From Ruegeria_C sp041537925 (lineage in GTDB: Bacteria; Pseudomonadota; Alphaproteobacteria; Rhodobacterales; Rhodobacteraceae), in assembly GCF_041537925.1 (NCBI RefSeq), contig NZ_JBGOSH010000019.1, forward strand, positions 1-64,000: 64,000 nt of DNA. The letters are read 5' to 3'. This document shows, piece after piece, positions 36,007 to 45,259 of this stretch; within the stretch, counting starts at the first letter, position 1; every line of letters begins with the position of its first letter. The notes beneath the pieces were generated by a model, which was not told where the DNA came from, made no database searches, and was given only the letters and a program-made list of their open reading frames with translations. Position numbers and translations under genes: made by a program.

Positions 36007-37080
36007 CTAAACCGCCAGATCCGTGGGCAACAGAACCGGCCCGATTTCGTCCAATCCGACAGTGACTTGCGACCCGATTTCAAGAGGCGCGTCAACGTTT
36101 TCGCTGATCGCGAATATCTGCCCGAATGCCGCTTCCAAGGTATATTCCATCCGGCTTCCCACATAGGTCGCCTTGGCAATCGTCATTTTCATCCCATTGG
36201 TCGCGCCGATCTTCAGGCGCGTCGGGCGTACCGCCAACAGGGCCGTGCCGACGTCCAATCCGCGCGCTGGCAGAATATGTTCAAAATCTCCGACCTGGAT
36301 GGTCGCCGTGCGATCGTGGACCGTGGTGATTTCACAGGGGATGATATTGGCCTCTCCGATGAAATCGGCGACAAAGCGGTCGGCAGGGGCATCATAAAGC
36401 TGACGCGGCGTGCCGATTTGTGCAATACCCGCATTTCGCATGACGACGATATTGTCGGAGACCGCCAGCGCCTCTTCCTGATCATGGGTGACATAGACGA
36501 CAGTAAGGCCGAGGTTTTGCTGAATTTCGCGTATTTCTTCACGAACCTGGCGGCGCAGCTTTGCGTCGAGATTTGACAGCGGCTCATCAAAAAGCAGTAC
36601 CTGTGGCTCCAGTACAAGCGCGCGCGCAACAGCGACACGTTGCTGCTGACCGCCCGACAATTCTGAGGGCAGCCGGTCTCCGAACCCGCGCAGACCTACC
36701 AGTTCCAAACCCTGTGCGGCGCGATCCTTGGTCTCGGCCTTGTCAAAGCCGGAAAACCCCAACCCGTACGAGACATTCTCCATCACCGTCATATGCGGAA
36801 AAAGCGCGTAGGACTGAAACACCATCGACACGTCGCGATCGGTCGCCGGCAGCAGCGTGACGTCGCGATCACCGATATGGATCGAGCCTTTGCTGGCCAT
36901 TTCGAGCCCGGCGATCATGCGTAACGTCGTGGTCTTGCCGCATCCTGACGGGCCTAGCAGCGTCACCAGTTTCCCTGCTTCGATCTCAAGATTGATGTCG
37001 TCCACCGCCACCACATCCTTGCCATAGATTTTGGTGACGTTCCGAAAACTGACCGGCGCGGCTTTGGAATTGAGGCTCAT
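36007..37080 (-). CDS. Fbp/Afu/Pot-type ABC transporter ATP-binding protein
   Basis: A 357-residue ATPase with Walker A GPSGCGKTT (residues 43-51), the signature LSGGQQQRVAVARAL, Walker B LLFDEPLSNLDAKLR and a C-terminal TOBE domain. It belongs to the FbpC/PotA/CysA clade. It is the third gene of an operon with the fused permease and the binding protein. Annotation pipelines would call it an iron(III) ATPase, but the Pho-like box upstream of the operon suggests a phosphorus-containing ligand. Confidence 0.9.
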   Translation of the reverse strand: MSLNSKAAPVSFRNVTKIYGKDVVAVDDINLEIEAGKLVTLLGPSGCGKTTTLRMIAGLEMASKGSIHIGDRDVTLLPATDRDVSMVFQSYALFPHMTVMENVSYGLGFSGFDKAETKDRAAQGLELVGLRGFGDRLPSELSGGQQQRVAVARALVLEPQVLLFDEPLSNLDAKLRRQVREEIREIQQNLGLTVVYVTHDQEEALAVSDNIVVMRNAGIAQIGTPRQLYDAPADRFVADFIGEANIIPCEITTVHDRTATIQVGDFEHILPARGLDVGTALLAVRPTRLKIGATNGMKMTIAKATYVGSRMEYTLEAAFGQIFAISENVDAPLEIGSQVTVGLDEIGPVLLPTDLAV

Positions 37081-37092
37081 ATCCGGGCGTCC

Positions 37093-39306
37093 TTATACGT
37101 TGCTGCGTGACTGGGTCATGCGGCGGCCGATCTCGGTGCGCCCTACGATGACCTGCATCAGCGCCACAACGCTGAGCATCACGAAAATCAGGGTGGTGGA
37201 ATAGGCGATGGCAAGACCATAGTCGTTATTCTCGACCCTCCCGATGATATAGCTGGTGGCCATGTCATATTCCGCCGAGACCAGAAAGATCACCGCCGAG
37301 ATTGCCGTCATCGCCCGCACGAAGCTATAGACCAGCGCGGCCAGAATTGCGGGCCTGAGCAAGGGCAGGATGACCCGGCGGAAGGTCTGCCACGAGTTTG
37401 CGCCGAGCGTCAGTGACGACTCGTCTAGCGATTTGTCCAATTGCGACATCGAGGCAATCCCTGCCCGGACACCGACCGGCATGTTGCGGAAGATAAAGCT
37501 GACGACAAGGATGATACCGGTGCCGGTAATCTCGATGGGCGGAACATTGAAGGCGAGGATATAGCTGACGCCGATCACGGTGCCGGGGATGGCAAAGCTG
37601 AGCATGGTCCCGAACTCGAACGCGTTCTTGCCCGCAAAGGATTGCCGTGTCAGCAGATAAGCGGTGATCAGGCCGACAATGGCGGTCAGAGGTGCAGCGA
37701 TCGCGGCGATCTTGAGCGTGGTCCAGAAACTGTCCCAAGCCGCCCCCGACCAGCGGATGCCGCCATCTTCGAGGCGGAAGGAAAAAGCGGTGACGTAGTG
37801 CTTGAAGGTCAGCGTGTTGTTGACACCCCACAGCTCGACCACCGAGCCGTAGAAGATCATGACATAGACGATTGCGGTAAACCCGGCCCAGACCATCGCA
37901 AGCGTCAAAACCGGCACCGACAACGCACGCGGCATATGCGGGTGAACGCCGCTGTCGCCCTTGCCCGACACGGTGGTGTAGCTTTTCTTGCCCAGCCAGA
38001 ACCGCTGCGCATAAAACGCGCCAAGCGTGAAGCACAGCAGCACCATCGCCAGCACCGCCGCCTTGCCCTGATCATATTGCGCACCGACGATGGCAAAGAA
38101 AATCTCGGTCGAAAGCACGTCGAAATTGCCGCCCAGAACCAGCGGGTTGCCGAAATCGGCCATGCTTTCGATGAAGCCCAGCAAGAAGGCGTTGGCAAGA
38201 CCGGGCCGCATCAGTGGCAGTGAGACTGTCTTGAACACCTGCCATTTGCTGGCTCGCAGGGTCTGCGCCGCCTCTTCCATCGACGGCGAGACCCCCTCGA
38301 CCACGCCGATCAGTACCAGAAATGCGATCGGCGTAAAGGCAAGCGTCTGTGCAATGAGAACCCCTGGCAGACCATAAAGCCAGCGGGTCGGCTGAACGCC
38401 AAAGACATCCGCAATGAACACGGTGACCGAGCCCGAGAGGCCAAACAGCAGGATCAGCGCGAGGCCAATTACAAAAGGCGGGGTGATGATGGGAAGGACC
38501 GTCAAGGCGCGCAATGCGCGTTTATAGCGAAAGCCCGAGCGCGTGACGACCAGCGCGAAAATTAGTCCCAGAACAGTGGTAATGAAGCCCACCAGAACCG
38601 CAAGGAACAGCGAATTCAACGCTGCCCCGCAACGCCCGCCCGACAGGCATCCCAACCCCCAGAGACGGTCGTCAAAGAATTTCGACAAGAACACACCCGC
38701 CGAATAGCCTCCGTCATCCGTTATGAACGCGGCGGTAAGCATCTTGGCAATCGGGAAGAATACAAAGGCGGTCACGATGACGATCACGCCGCCGATGGCG
38801 CTGACGACAAAAACGTCCCCGTTGATGGCCCCGCGCGCCGCGATGCCTTGGGTGAACAGAAACAGGAAGGCCGAGGCGCAGATCAGCGCGCCATAGCCCA
38901 TTCCAAACTGACGATCACCCAGATCCCCGAACAGCGCCGCAGCCCATTCGAAGTTCCAGCCGCGGATGCCGATTGCAAAGCCCTGCAGGATCATCCACCC
39001 GAAACCGAACGCCCCCGCGATGATCAGCACCTTGGCATAGATCGGGTCGATCTTGCGTTTCCTGAGCACCGCCAGCGGCGCAATCAGGGCCAGCACCATG
39101 GGCGCGAGCCAGAGCTTTTCACCCTGCGTAATCAGAAACCCGGCCGGTGCATAATCAGGGTCGAACGGATAGCCGTCAATCAGCCATTCGAACGAAAAAA
39201 ACTCCTCCACCCCGTACCAGGGGAGGAGGAAAAACCCGACCCATCCGGCAATGATCCAGAAGAGCAGAACCGGATGGGTCGTTTTCTCGGAAGTCAGTTC
39301 GCGCAT
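37093..39306 (-). CDS. Fused ABC transporter permease (FbpB/AfuB type)
   Basis: A 737-residue inner-membrane protein with two permease halves in one chain, as is usual for FbpB/AfuB. The first EAA-like loop (SMEEAAQTLRASKWQVFKTV) is in the middle and the second (LDESSLTLGANSWQTFRRV) near the C terminus. About 200 extra N-terminal residues add further transmembrane segments before the first transport domain. The gene starts two bases after the binding-protein stop. Confidence 0.9.
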   Translation of the reverse strand: MRELTSEKTTHPVLLFWIIAGWVGFFLLPWYGVEEFFSFEWLIDGYPFDPDYAPAGFLITQGEKLWLAPMVLALIAPLAVLRKRKIDPIYAKVLIIAGAFGFGWMILQGFAIGIRGWNFEWAAALFGDLGDRQFGMGYGALICASAFLFLFTQGIAARGAINGDVFVVSAIGGVIVIVTAFVFFPIAKMLTAAFITDDGGYSAGVFLSKFFDDRLWGLGCLSGGRCGAALNSLFLAVLVGFITTVLGLIFALVVTRSGFRYKRALRALTVLPIITPPFVIGLALILLFGLSGSVTVFIADVFGVQPTRWLYGLPGVLIAQTLAFTPIAFLVLIGVVEGVSPSMEEAAQTLRASKWQVFKTVSLPLMRPGLANAFLLGFIESMADFGNPLVLGGNFDVLSTEIFFAIVGAQYDQGKAAVLAMVLLCFTLGAFYAQRFWLGKKSYTTVSGKGDSGVHPHMPRALSVPVLTLAMVWAGFTAIVYVMIFYGSVVELWGVNNTLTFKHYVTAFSFRLEDGGIRWSGAAWDSFWTTLKIAAIAAPLTAIVGLITAYLLTRQSFAGKNAFEFGTMLSFAIPGTVIGVSYILAFNVPPIEITGTGIILVVSFIFRNMPVGVRAGIASMSQLDKSLDESSLTLGANSWQTFRRVILPLLRPAILAALVYSFVRAMTAISAVIFLVSAEYDMATSYIIGRVENNDYGLAIAYSTTLIFVMLSVVALMQVIVGRTEIGRRMTQSRSNV

Positions 39307-39308
39307 GT

Positions 39309-40334
39309 TTATTGCGGTAGGGTCGACACCTCGTCATCCCATTTTTTCAGCAGGCGCTTGCGCTCGTCGGACGAGCCATATTTTTTGAAGTCGTAATCGA
39401 TCAGCTTGATCTGCGACATGTCCGGGGCCGAAGACGAGGTTTCCGCGCCCTGATTTGACGGCACCTGGAACGCGTTCACCTGCAAGGCAAGGTTCTGTGC
39501 CTCGGGGCTGAGCGCCCAGTCATAGAACTTCTTGGCCTCGTCCATGTTGCGTGCACCGTCGATGATCGACATCGAACCGATCTCGTACCCGGTGCCCTCG
39601 CATGGTGCGACAACCTTCACGGGGAAACCTGATACGGCCTGCTTGACCGCATCATGCATGAAGACGATGCCGACCGTGTTTTCCCCGCGACCTGCCGCCT
39701 TGATCGGAGCCGAGCCGGACTTGGTGTATTGGTTGATGTTCTTGTGCAGGCCTTTCATGAAATCAAAGCCTTCGTCTTCCCCAAACAGCTGCATCATTGT
39801 GGCCAGCGTCGTGTAGGCGGTACCCGACGAGTTCGGGTTCGCCATCTGCACATGACCTTTATATTCAGGCTTTAACAGGTCCTTCCAACAGGCCGGTTCC
39901 GGCAGGTTGTTGGCCGCCAGCAGGTCCGAGTTAAAGCCATATCCAAGCGCGCCGGAATAAATCCCGATTGTCTTGTTGCCGGCACTTTCTGCCTGCGCGA
40001 TGGCCCAGGGATGCAGCTGATCCCGCATCGGCGACAAGTATTCCGCTGTCAGCCCTTCTTCGGCGGCCTGCAGATGCGGGTCGCCGGTGCCGCCCCACCA
40101 GACATCGCCTTTGGGGTTGGCGCTTTCGGCCTTGATCTGGGCAAAGGTTTCGCCCGAGGACTTCCGCGTCATCGCCACGTCGATCCCGGTGGCGTCCTGA
40201 AAGCTGTTCGCCATAAGCTGGCACCAGTCTTCCTGCGCCGAGCAATAGAATGTCAGCTTTTCGGCCTGCGCGGCACCCGCCGCAGCAACGAAGGCAAGCG
40301 CGGACGCACCCGCCAGTGTCTTCAACGAAGTCAT
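39309..40334 (-). CDS. Fbp/Afu-type ABC transporter substrate-binding protein
   Basis: A 341-residue periplasmic binding protein with a Sec signal (KTLAGASALAFVAAAGAAQA). The early segment KLTFYCSAQEDWC is followed by GDVWWGGTGDPHLQAA, which in FbpA/AfuA relatives contributes to the ligand site. I do not see the paired tyrosines typical of FbpA iron sites with certainty. AfuA, long called an iron protein, has been shown to bind sugar phosphates. With the Pho-like box upstream, an organophosphate is a serious alternative to iron. GGGAGGG precedes the ATG. Confidence 0.88.
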   Translation of the reverse strand: MTSLKTLAGASALAFVAAAGAAQAEKLTFYCSAQEDWCQLMANSFQDATGIDVAMTRKSSGETFAQIKAESANPKGDVWWGGTGDPHLQAAEEGLTAEYLSPMRDQLHPWAIAQAESAGNKTIGIYSGALGYGFNSDLLAANNLPEPACWKDLLKPEYKGHVQMANPNSSGTAYTTLATMMQLFGEDEGFDFMKGLHKNINQYTKSGSAPIKAAGRGENTVGIVFMHDAVKQAVSGFPVKVVAPCEGTGYEIGSMSIIDGARNMDEAKKFYDWALSPEAQNLALQVNAFQVPSNQGAETSSSAPDMSQIKLIDYDFKKYGSSDERKRLLKKWDDEVSTLPQ

Positions 40335-40358
40335 TTGAACCCTCCCAGAGCAATCTGC

Positions 40359-40379
40359 TTTGTAACAGATTTGTAACAG
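40359..40379 (-). promoter_or_regulatory. Pho-box-like tandem repeat upstream of the Fbp/Afu-type operon
   Basis: Read on the minus strand, CTGTTAC-AAAT-CTGTTAC-AAA shows two identical 7-mers spaced by AAAT, an 11-base period. The alphaproteobacterial PhoB box is close to CTGTCAT-AAAT-CTGTCAT. It ends 25 bases before the ATG of the binding protein. A TATAAT at 40386-40381 lies just upstream, so the box overlaps the expected transcription start from that -10. This fits repression better than classical PhoB activation, unless another -10 is used. Confidence 0.6.
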
Positions 40380-40441
40380 TATTATACCGCGAGCCTATGA
40401 GGGGATTCCGGCTCTGGCAAACAAAATCGGGTCGGTCCGGG

Positions 40442-41332
40442 TCAACAGCTCAATTCGGTCAGCAGATGCGCGACCTGTTCGGTTTCGGCCGCGCCTGTGG
40501 CTTGCTCAACACGCAGCCGGCCTTGTTGGCCGCATCGGATCACGCGGTCATCCGGGCTGATCATCTCCGGGCGATCCGTATACGAGACCAGTCCGCTGCC
40601 CAGAACCGTGTAAAGCCCGTCGGGTTGCGGGCGCGAGTAATAACCCTGAACCTGAATTAGGCCGACGGTTTCGTCGAACAGACCGGTTTCCAGCCGAAGC
40701 GCTTCGATCCCGTCCGGGGTCGGCTGGCCATAGACCCGCACCAGATCACCCGGTTGCAGATGCTGCGGGTCTATTCCGCTGACAAGGCTGCCGCCGATCA
40801 CCGTGTTGCCGGTCGGGTCGGGGCCCAGATAGGTGCCACTCAGCCGGGCCCGGTGGGCGGTGCCGGCTAGGCGCTCGATCCGCGACGCCCGCACCCTTTG
40901 TTCCTGCCACAACCCACTGACCGCGACCCAGTCCCCGACGCGCAGATCCGTCGATTGACCGCCAAGATCAACTCGGGTGCCCAAAACGGCGATTTCCCCG
41001 TCGCCGAGCGCTGTCACCTTGCCCACAACAGGCAACACCTTGCGGATATGTCGGGCATGCCAGCCGTCATCTTGACGCTCGGTGATGATCGCGACGGTGT
41101 GGCCCGGGCGGAGATCTGCGGCGGTCATGGCCGGAACAGACCCGACCACCTGCATTCCATCCGAGACCTCGATGCGCAAATTATTCACGAAGACGCTGCC
41201 AAGTTGGGTGATGGTGCCGACAATGCCGGTCCCGATGATCCCGCCCTCCCGCTCTTCACCGTCTTGCGCGCCAGCAGGTGCGCAAAGCCAGATCGCCAGG
41301 GTCACCGCAATCGCGCGGGAGAACGTGGTCAT
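40442..41332 (-). CDS. DUF5666 domain-containing exported protein
   Basis: A 296-residue protein with a Sec signal (FSRAIAVTLAIWLCAPAGAQ). Several short beta-rich modules (GTITQLGSVFVNNLRIEV, VGKVTALGDGEIAVLGTRVD, then LSGTYLGPDPTGNTVIGG) match the OB-like DUF5666 repeat. No catalytic residues are recognisable. It overlaps the DUF6502 gene by four bases, so the two are a unit. It is probably periplasmic; its function is unknown. Confidence 0.8.
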   Translation of the reverse strand: MTTFSRAIAVTLAIWLCAPAGAQDGEEREGGIIGTGIVGTITQLGSVFVNNLRIEVSDGMQVVGSVPAMTAADLRPGHTVAIITERQDDGWHARHIRKVLPVVGKVTALGDGEIAVLGTRVDLGGQSTDLRVGDWVAVSGLWQEQRVRASRIERLAGTAHRARLSGTYLGPDPTGNTVIGGSLVSGIDPQHLQPGDLVRVYGQPTPDGIEALRLETGLFDETVGLIQVQGYYSRPQPDGLYTVLGSGLVSYTDRPEMISPDDRVIRCGQQGRLRVEQATGAAETEQVAHLLTELSC

Positions 41333-42165
41333 TTTGTGTCGCCCTCTTCCGGGTCTTCGTCCGCCTCGCCAGGCGGTGACGGCAAGACATAGGCGCCAAT
41401 AACGAAGCGGCCTCGGGGATCGCCATCCTGGTCGCGGTCCTGCAATGTTCGGGCCAGCGCATTGATATCTTGTAACAGCGCCTGCGCTCGTTCCTCCGAG
41501 GTTTGCCGCAGCTGCGCGACCGATTCAAGCGACAGGTGCGAATAGCGCACGGCGCGGTCAAAATTCCGCGCATCTCCGGGCTCGGCAAGCAGGTTTTGGG
41601 TCGCCGCCATCAGATGAGCCGACAGCGTCGCCTGATATGCGGCAACTTGTTCGGCACCCCCGCCTGAAGGCAGGAACGCATGGGTCAAAAGGTGCAACCG
41701 GCCTTTTGGGGTAATTTCGACGATACTTTGATCGAGCAACATGTTCAGGACGGTTCCCGGCGCCATGTCGATACGGGCCAGTCGGACCAGATCGTCAAAC
41801 CCCGGACCGTCCTGATCGCCCTTTCGGTGCAGATCTCGCGGCGCGCCTGACATGTTCTGGTAATCCGGTGACGTTGCCCAATGGCTGATCACCAGCGCCG
41901 CAGCGCTGCTACTGCGTTTTTCAGGTGTGCCACCCTCTTGATCGCGCAACCGTTTGACATCCTTGCGGTGCAAACCGGTCAGCAAACTGGCACGGCTGTC
42001 GCTGAGCGGCTGGTCTGAACTGTCCTCGGCGGCAGAGAGCAAGGCCTTCTTCAATGCCTCCGTTGCCGTGCCGAGCGTCACTCCATGCGCGACCATCGCC
42101 TGCGCCAAAGGCTCAAGCAATGCGGCCAATGCTGTTTCAAGAGGTGGTTTGGGCTGGGTCGACAT
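41329..42165 (-). CDS. DUF6502 family protein
   Basis: A 278-residue soluble protein of a family I recognise as DUF6502. The N-terminal region (LEPLAQAMVAHGVTLGTATE to LTGLHRKDVKRLR) looks like a winged helix, and a helical C-terminal region follows. It may bind DNA (inference). The start at ATG 42165 is preferred by homology recall, and ATG 42198 in frame is an alternative; neither has a strong ribosome binding site. It is always likely to be co-expressed with the exported DUF5666 protein because the genes overlap. It shares a repeat-rich upstream region with the divergent adenylation-enzyme operon. Confidence 0.75.
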   Translation of the reverse strand: MSTQPKPPLETALAALLEPLAQAMVAHGVTLGTATEALKKALLSAAEDSSDQPLSDSRASLLTGLHRKDVKRLRDQEGGTPEKRSSSAAALVISHWATSPDYQNMSGAPRDLHRKGDQDGPGFDDLVRLARIDMAPGTVLNMLLDQSIVEITPKGRLHLLTHAFLPSGGGAEQVAAYQATLSAHLMAATQNLLAEPGDARNFDRAVRYSHLSLESVAQLRQTSEERAQALLQDINALARTLQDRDQDGDPRGRFVIGAYVLPSPPGEADEDPEEGDTK

Positions 42166-42224
42166 GGGATACTGGTTAACCTTAGCTGCACATAACATTG
42201 ATCGGCGTTGAGGAATTCAACGCT

Positions 42225-42276
42225 TTTGTGACCGGTTTGTGACCGGTTGTGAACTAAAATGGGAAATTTTCCCATT
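42225..42276. promoter_or_regulatory. Tandem 11-mers and a 19-base palindrome in a divergent promoter
   Basis: TTTGTGACCGG occurs twice head to tail (42225-42235, 42236-42246), followed by a partial third copy TTGTGAAC (42247-42254). Directly after comes AATGGGAAATTTTCCCATT (42258-42276), a perfect inverted repeat of 9-base arms around one T. Tandem 11-base spacing is typical of OmpR/PhoB-class response regulators; the palindrome suggests a second, dimeric factor. The region lies between the DUF6502 gene and the adenylation-enzyme gene. Confidence 0.7.
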
Positions 42277-42315
42277 ATTACGATGGCGTGACTCCCACTC
42301 CGAAAGGAATACGCC

Positions 42316-43944
42316 ATGCAATACTCTGCTGTCACGCCTTTGAAAGATCTCCGCCCCCTGTCCCCTTCCGATCCCGCCCAAGACGATCAGGCGGAGGCCC
42401 TATCCTGCCTCACCGCGTTGGACCGAAAACGGTTCCGCGCCTTTGGCTGGGGGCCGCAAAAGGCGCCGCGCCATCCGACCATCGCCGCCGCGATCCGGAT
42501 TCAGATGCGCCGCTACCCCGATGTGGTCGCGGTTGATTGCGGGGGCCACAAGCTCAGCTATGCGGCGTTGGACGCAGCATCCAACCGGTTGGCGAGCGTT
42601 CTGCGCGCTCATGGTGTGAGACGTGGCGATTCGGTATGCCTGTTTCTGCACCGTTCGATTGAAATGGTGGTCGGCATCGTTGCCGCGATGAAGCTGGGCG
42701 CAGCTTATGTGCCGCAACATGTTGGCGTGGCGCCGACCGAAACACTGCGCCATGTGGCGGATATGACCGGTGCGAAGGTTTTGCTCAGCCTCAGTGAACT
42801 GGCCGATCAGCTCCCGATTGCAGTTGATCAGACCCTGATTAGCATCGACACGGTGATATTCGATCCGATGCTTGATGCCGGTGATCCGGGCGGCGTCGAA
42901 CATCACGCCCGACCCGATGATCTGGCAATGATCCTGTTCACGTCGGGCACAACCGGCAAGCCCAACGGCGTTCAGGTTACCCATGCCAACCTGGCCAATA
43001 TCCTGCTGACCGCGCCTGGTGATCTAGGCATGCGACCCGGTCTAAGCGTCGGGCAGATCCTGTCCATCGCCTTTGACATGGCCGCGTGGGAAACATTGGG
43101 CGCGCTGTCCAATGGCGCTACGCTGGTCATTCGCGGTACCTCCATTCAGGAAACTGCGGAACAGGTCGATGTGCTGATCGCCACGCCCTCGATCCTGAAC
43201 GCGCTCGACCACACCCGCTGCCAGCAGGTCAAAGTGGCCGCTGTGGCCGGAGAGCCCTGTCCGCGCCCGCTGGCTGATCGCTGGGCCTCTTTCTGTACCT
43301 TCTACAATTCCTGCGGCCCGACCGAGACCACGATCATCAACACCGCCGAGCCGCATCATCCCGACAAGCCGGTCCTGTCGATCGGCCGCCCGACCCCTAA
43401 CAACACGGTCTATATACTGGACGAGAACCTGCGCCCGCTGCCGATCGGCCACAAAGGCGAGATGTGGGCCGGTGGCGATTGCGTGACTGCAGGCTACCTG
43501 GCCAATCCCGACCTGACGGCCGAGCGCTATCGCCCCGATCCGTTCCGCCCCGGCCACATGATGTTCCGCACTCGCGATCTGGGCCGCTGGACCACGACAG
43601 GTGAGCTGGAGCATTTCGGGCGCGTCGACGATTTGGTCAAGGTGCGCGGATTCCGGGTCGAATTGGACAGTGTGTCTGGCGCGCTCGAAGCGTCGCCATG
43701 CTGCCAACAGGCAGTGACGTTGCAATTTGATCCGCGCAATCTGGTCAGCTTCATTTCGCCCGCCACGGCCTGCCCGAAACGGGCGGCGCAATCGGTTGCC
43801 GACCGCCTGCCTTATTACTGCACTCCAACCATGGTGTTGCCGATGGATGTTCTGCCCCGTACGCCGCGCGGAAAGCTGGACAAGATGCTGCTACTGACGC
43901 TGGCGCGGACCGAGATCGTCGAAACCGGGACGGAGCTGAACTGA
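42316..43944 (+). CDS. Stand-alone NRPS-type adenylation (AMP-binding) enzyme
   Basis: A 542-residue member of the ANL superfamily that activates a carboxylic acid with ATP. It shows A3 LFTSGTTGKPNG (from about 205), A5 YNSCGPTETTI, A7 RTRDLGRW, A8 VKVRGFRVELDSV and the A10 lysine Lys520 in PRGKLDK. There is no carrier, condensation or reductase domain. An N-terminal extension of about 50 residues precedes the domain. Its stop overlaps the start of the membrane flavoprotein by one base. It resembles NRPS A domains more than acyl-CoA synthetases. The substrate acid is unknown. Confidence 0.85.
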   Translation: MQYSAVTPLKDLRPLSPSDPAQDDQAEALSCLTALDRKRFRAFGWGPQKAPRHPTIAAAIRIQMRRYPDVVAVDCGGHKLSYAALDAASNRLASVLRAHGVRRGDSVCLFLHRSIEMVVGIVAAMKLGAAYVPQHVGVAPTETLRHVADMTGAKVLLSLSELADQLPIAVDQTLISIDTVIFDPMLDAGDPGGVEHHARPDDLAMILFTSGTTGKPNGVQVTHANLANILLTAPGDLGMRPGLSVGQILSIAFDMAAWETLGALSNGATLVIRGTSIQETAEQVDVLIATPSILNALDHTRCQQVKVAAVAGEPCPRPLADRWASFCTFYNSCGPTETTIINTAEPHHPDKPVLSIGRPTPNNTVYILDENLRPLPIGHKGEMWAGGDCVTAGYLANPDLTAERYRPDPFRPGHMMFRTRDLGRWTTTGELEHFGRVDDLVKVRGFRVELDSVSGALEASPCCQQAVTLQFDPRNLVSFISPATACPKRAAQSVADRLPYYCTPTMVLPMDVLPRTPRGKLDKMLLLTLARTEIVETGTELN

Positions 43945-45257
43945 TGACGACGCACACGACAAATCTGGAATCTCGCGCCCTGAACTGGCGGCGGTTCACC
44001 CGGCATCCCGCAATGATGGAGTATCGTCGGCTGGCGATACTGGTCGCGGTGGTGAATCTGGGGGTATTTGCGATGGGGCTGCGCGAGGGTCGATGGGTCG
44101 CCGATGGTGTGTACGCGCTCAGCCCTATCGCGGACATGGCACTGATCAACCTGAGCCTCGGTATCCTGATCCGGCAGCAGCGCGTGGTGAACGCCCTGTT
44201 CTGGCTGGCGACCCGCGTGCCGACCTCTTGGCCGCTGTGGATACGATGGGGCGCGGGCAAGGTCTTCCATTTCGGCGGCCTGCATTCTGGAGGCACCGTT
44301 GCTGGCACCATCTGGTTCGGGTTTCTGCTCTATGCCATGGTGTGGAACCGTTTGAGCGGTGCCGTTTTGCCGTCGGACCTGTCGCTCGGGTTGAGCGGGG
44401 CCATGGTGGCATTGATGACCCTGATGGTGATCTCTGCCCTTGGCCCGATCCGGGCCCGGTTTCACAATGCATTCGAGAAAATCCACCGCTTCGTCGGTTG
44501 GACTGTGCTGGGTCTGTTCTGGGCGCAGACCGTGTCGATCACGCGGGATATGGGCGGCCATCTGTTGCACAGCCCGGCCTTTTGGATGCTGTGCCTGATC
44601 ACCCTGTCGATCCTGTCACCCTGGCTGAACCTGAAGCGGGTCGATGTGGACATCGTCAAACCCTCGAACCACGCGGTGATCGCGCGGTTCGACTATGGCG
44701 ATACGCCGTTTCCCGGCAGCTCGAACGCGATCAGCCAAACGCCGTTTGGCGAATACCATTCATTTGCCAATATCCCGGCGCCCGGGGAACCGGGCTATCG
44801 GTTGGCCATCAGCCGGGCAGGCGACTGGACCGGGCGGTTCATTGACACGCCGCCGGACAAGGTCTGGGTCAAGGGCATCACCACGTCGGGCGTGGCGCGG
44901 ATCGAGGTGCTGTTTACAAAGGTCGTCTACGTCGGGACCGGGTCCGGCATCGGGCCGATCCTGCCGCATCTGCTGGCCGGAGAGGTTCCGAACCGGCTGA
45001 TCTGGTCCACCCGCAACCCGCGCAAGACCTATGGCGAAGCGCTGATGGATGAGATCGAGGCCCATACTGACGCCCCGATAATCTGGGACACCGACACTCA
45101 AGGCAAACCGAACCTGTCGGCACTGGCCTTGCAGGCGGTACGCGACATCGGCGCCGAGGCGGTCATCGTGATCTCAAACCAGAAACTGACGCGCAAGGTG
45201 GTTCACGACATGGAAAGCCTGGGCATCCCCGCCTATGGCGCGATCTGGGACAGCTGA
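43944..45257 (+). CDS. Membrane ferric-reductase/TmpA-like flavoprotein
   Basis: A 437-residue protein. Its N-terminal half has about six hydrophobic segments, with histidines in KVFHFGGLHSGG and KIHRFVGW (His181), the latter like the HRxxG haem-ligand helix of ferric reductases and NADPH oxidases. The C-terminal half has a flavin-site-like EYHSFANI and the nucleotide motif GTGSGIGPILPHL (near 331-343) of ferredoxin-NADP reductases. The overall design matches the fungal TmpA family, whose relatives occur with or fused to adenylation domains. It probably transfers electrons across or at the membrane (inference). Confidence 0.72.
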   Translation: MTTHTTNLESRALNWRRFTRHPAMMEYRRLAILVAVVNLGVFAMGLREGRWVADGVYALSPIADMALINLSLGILIRQQRVVNALFWLATRVPTSWPLWIRWGAGKVFHFGGLHSGGTVAGTIWFGFLLYAMVWNRLSGAVLPSDLSLGLSGAMVALMTLMVISALGPIRARFHNAFEKIHRFVGWTVLGLFWAQTVSITRDMGGHLLHSPAFWMLCLITLSILSPWLNLKRVDVDIVKPSNHAVIARFDYGDTPFPGSSNAISQTPFGEYHSFANIPAPGEPGYRLAISRAGDWTGRFIDTPPDKVWVKGITTSGVARIEVLFTKVVYVGTGSGIGPILPHLLAGEVPNRLIWSTRNPRKTYGEALMDEIEAHTDAPIIWDTDTQGKPNLSALALQAVRDIGAEAVIVISNQKLTRKVVHDMESLGIPAYGAIWDS

Positions 45258-45259
45258 GC

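Noticed and set aside
37441..38223. A 260-residue open frame antisense to the fused permease gene
   Set aside because: Composition (rich in D, R, G, H, Q) is typical of an antisense shadow in high-GC DNA; the permease on the other strand is certain.
40381..40386. TATAAT as a confident -10 box of the Fbp/Afu-type operon
   Set aside because: No good -35 is visible at the right distance upstream, so it is noted only as a possibility within the Pho-box entry.
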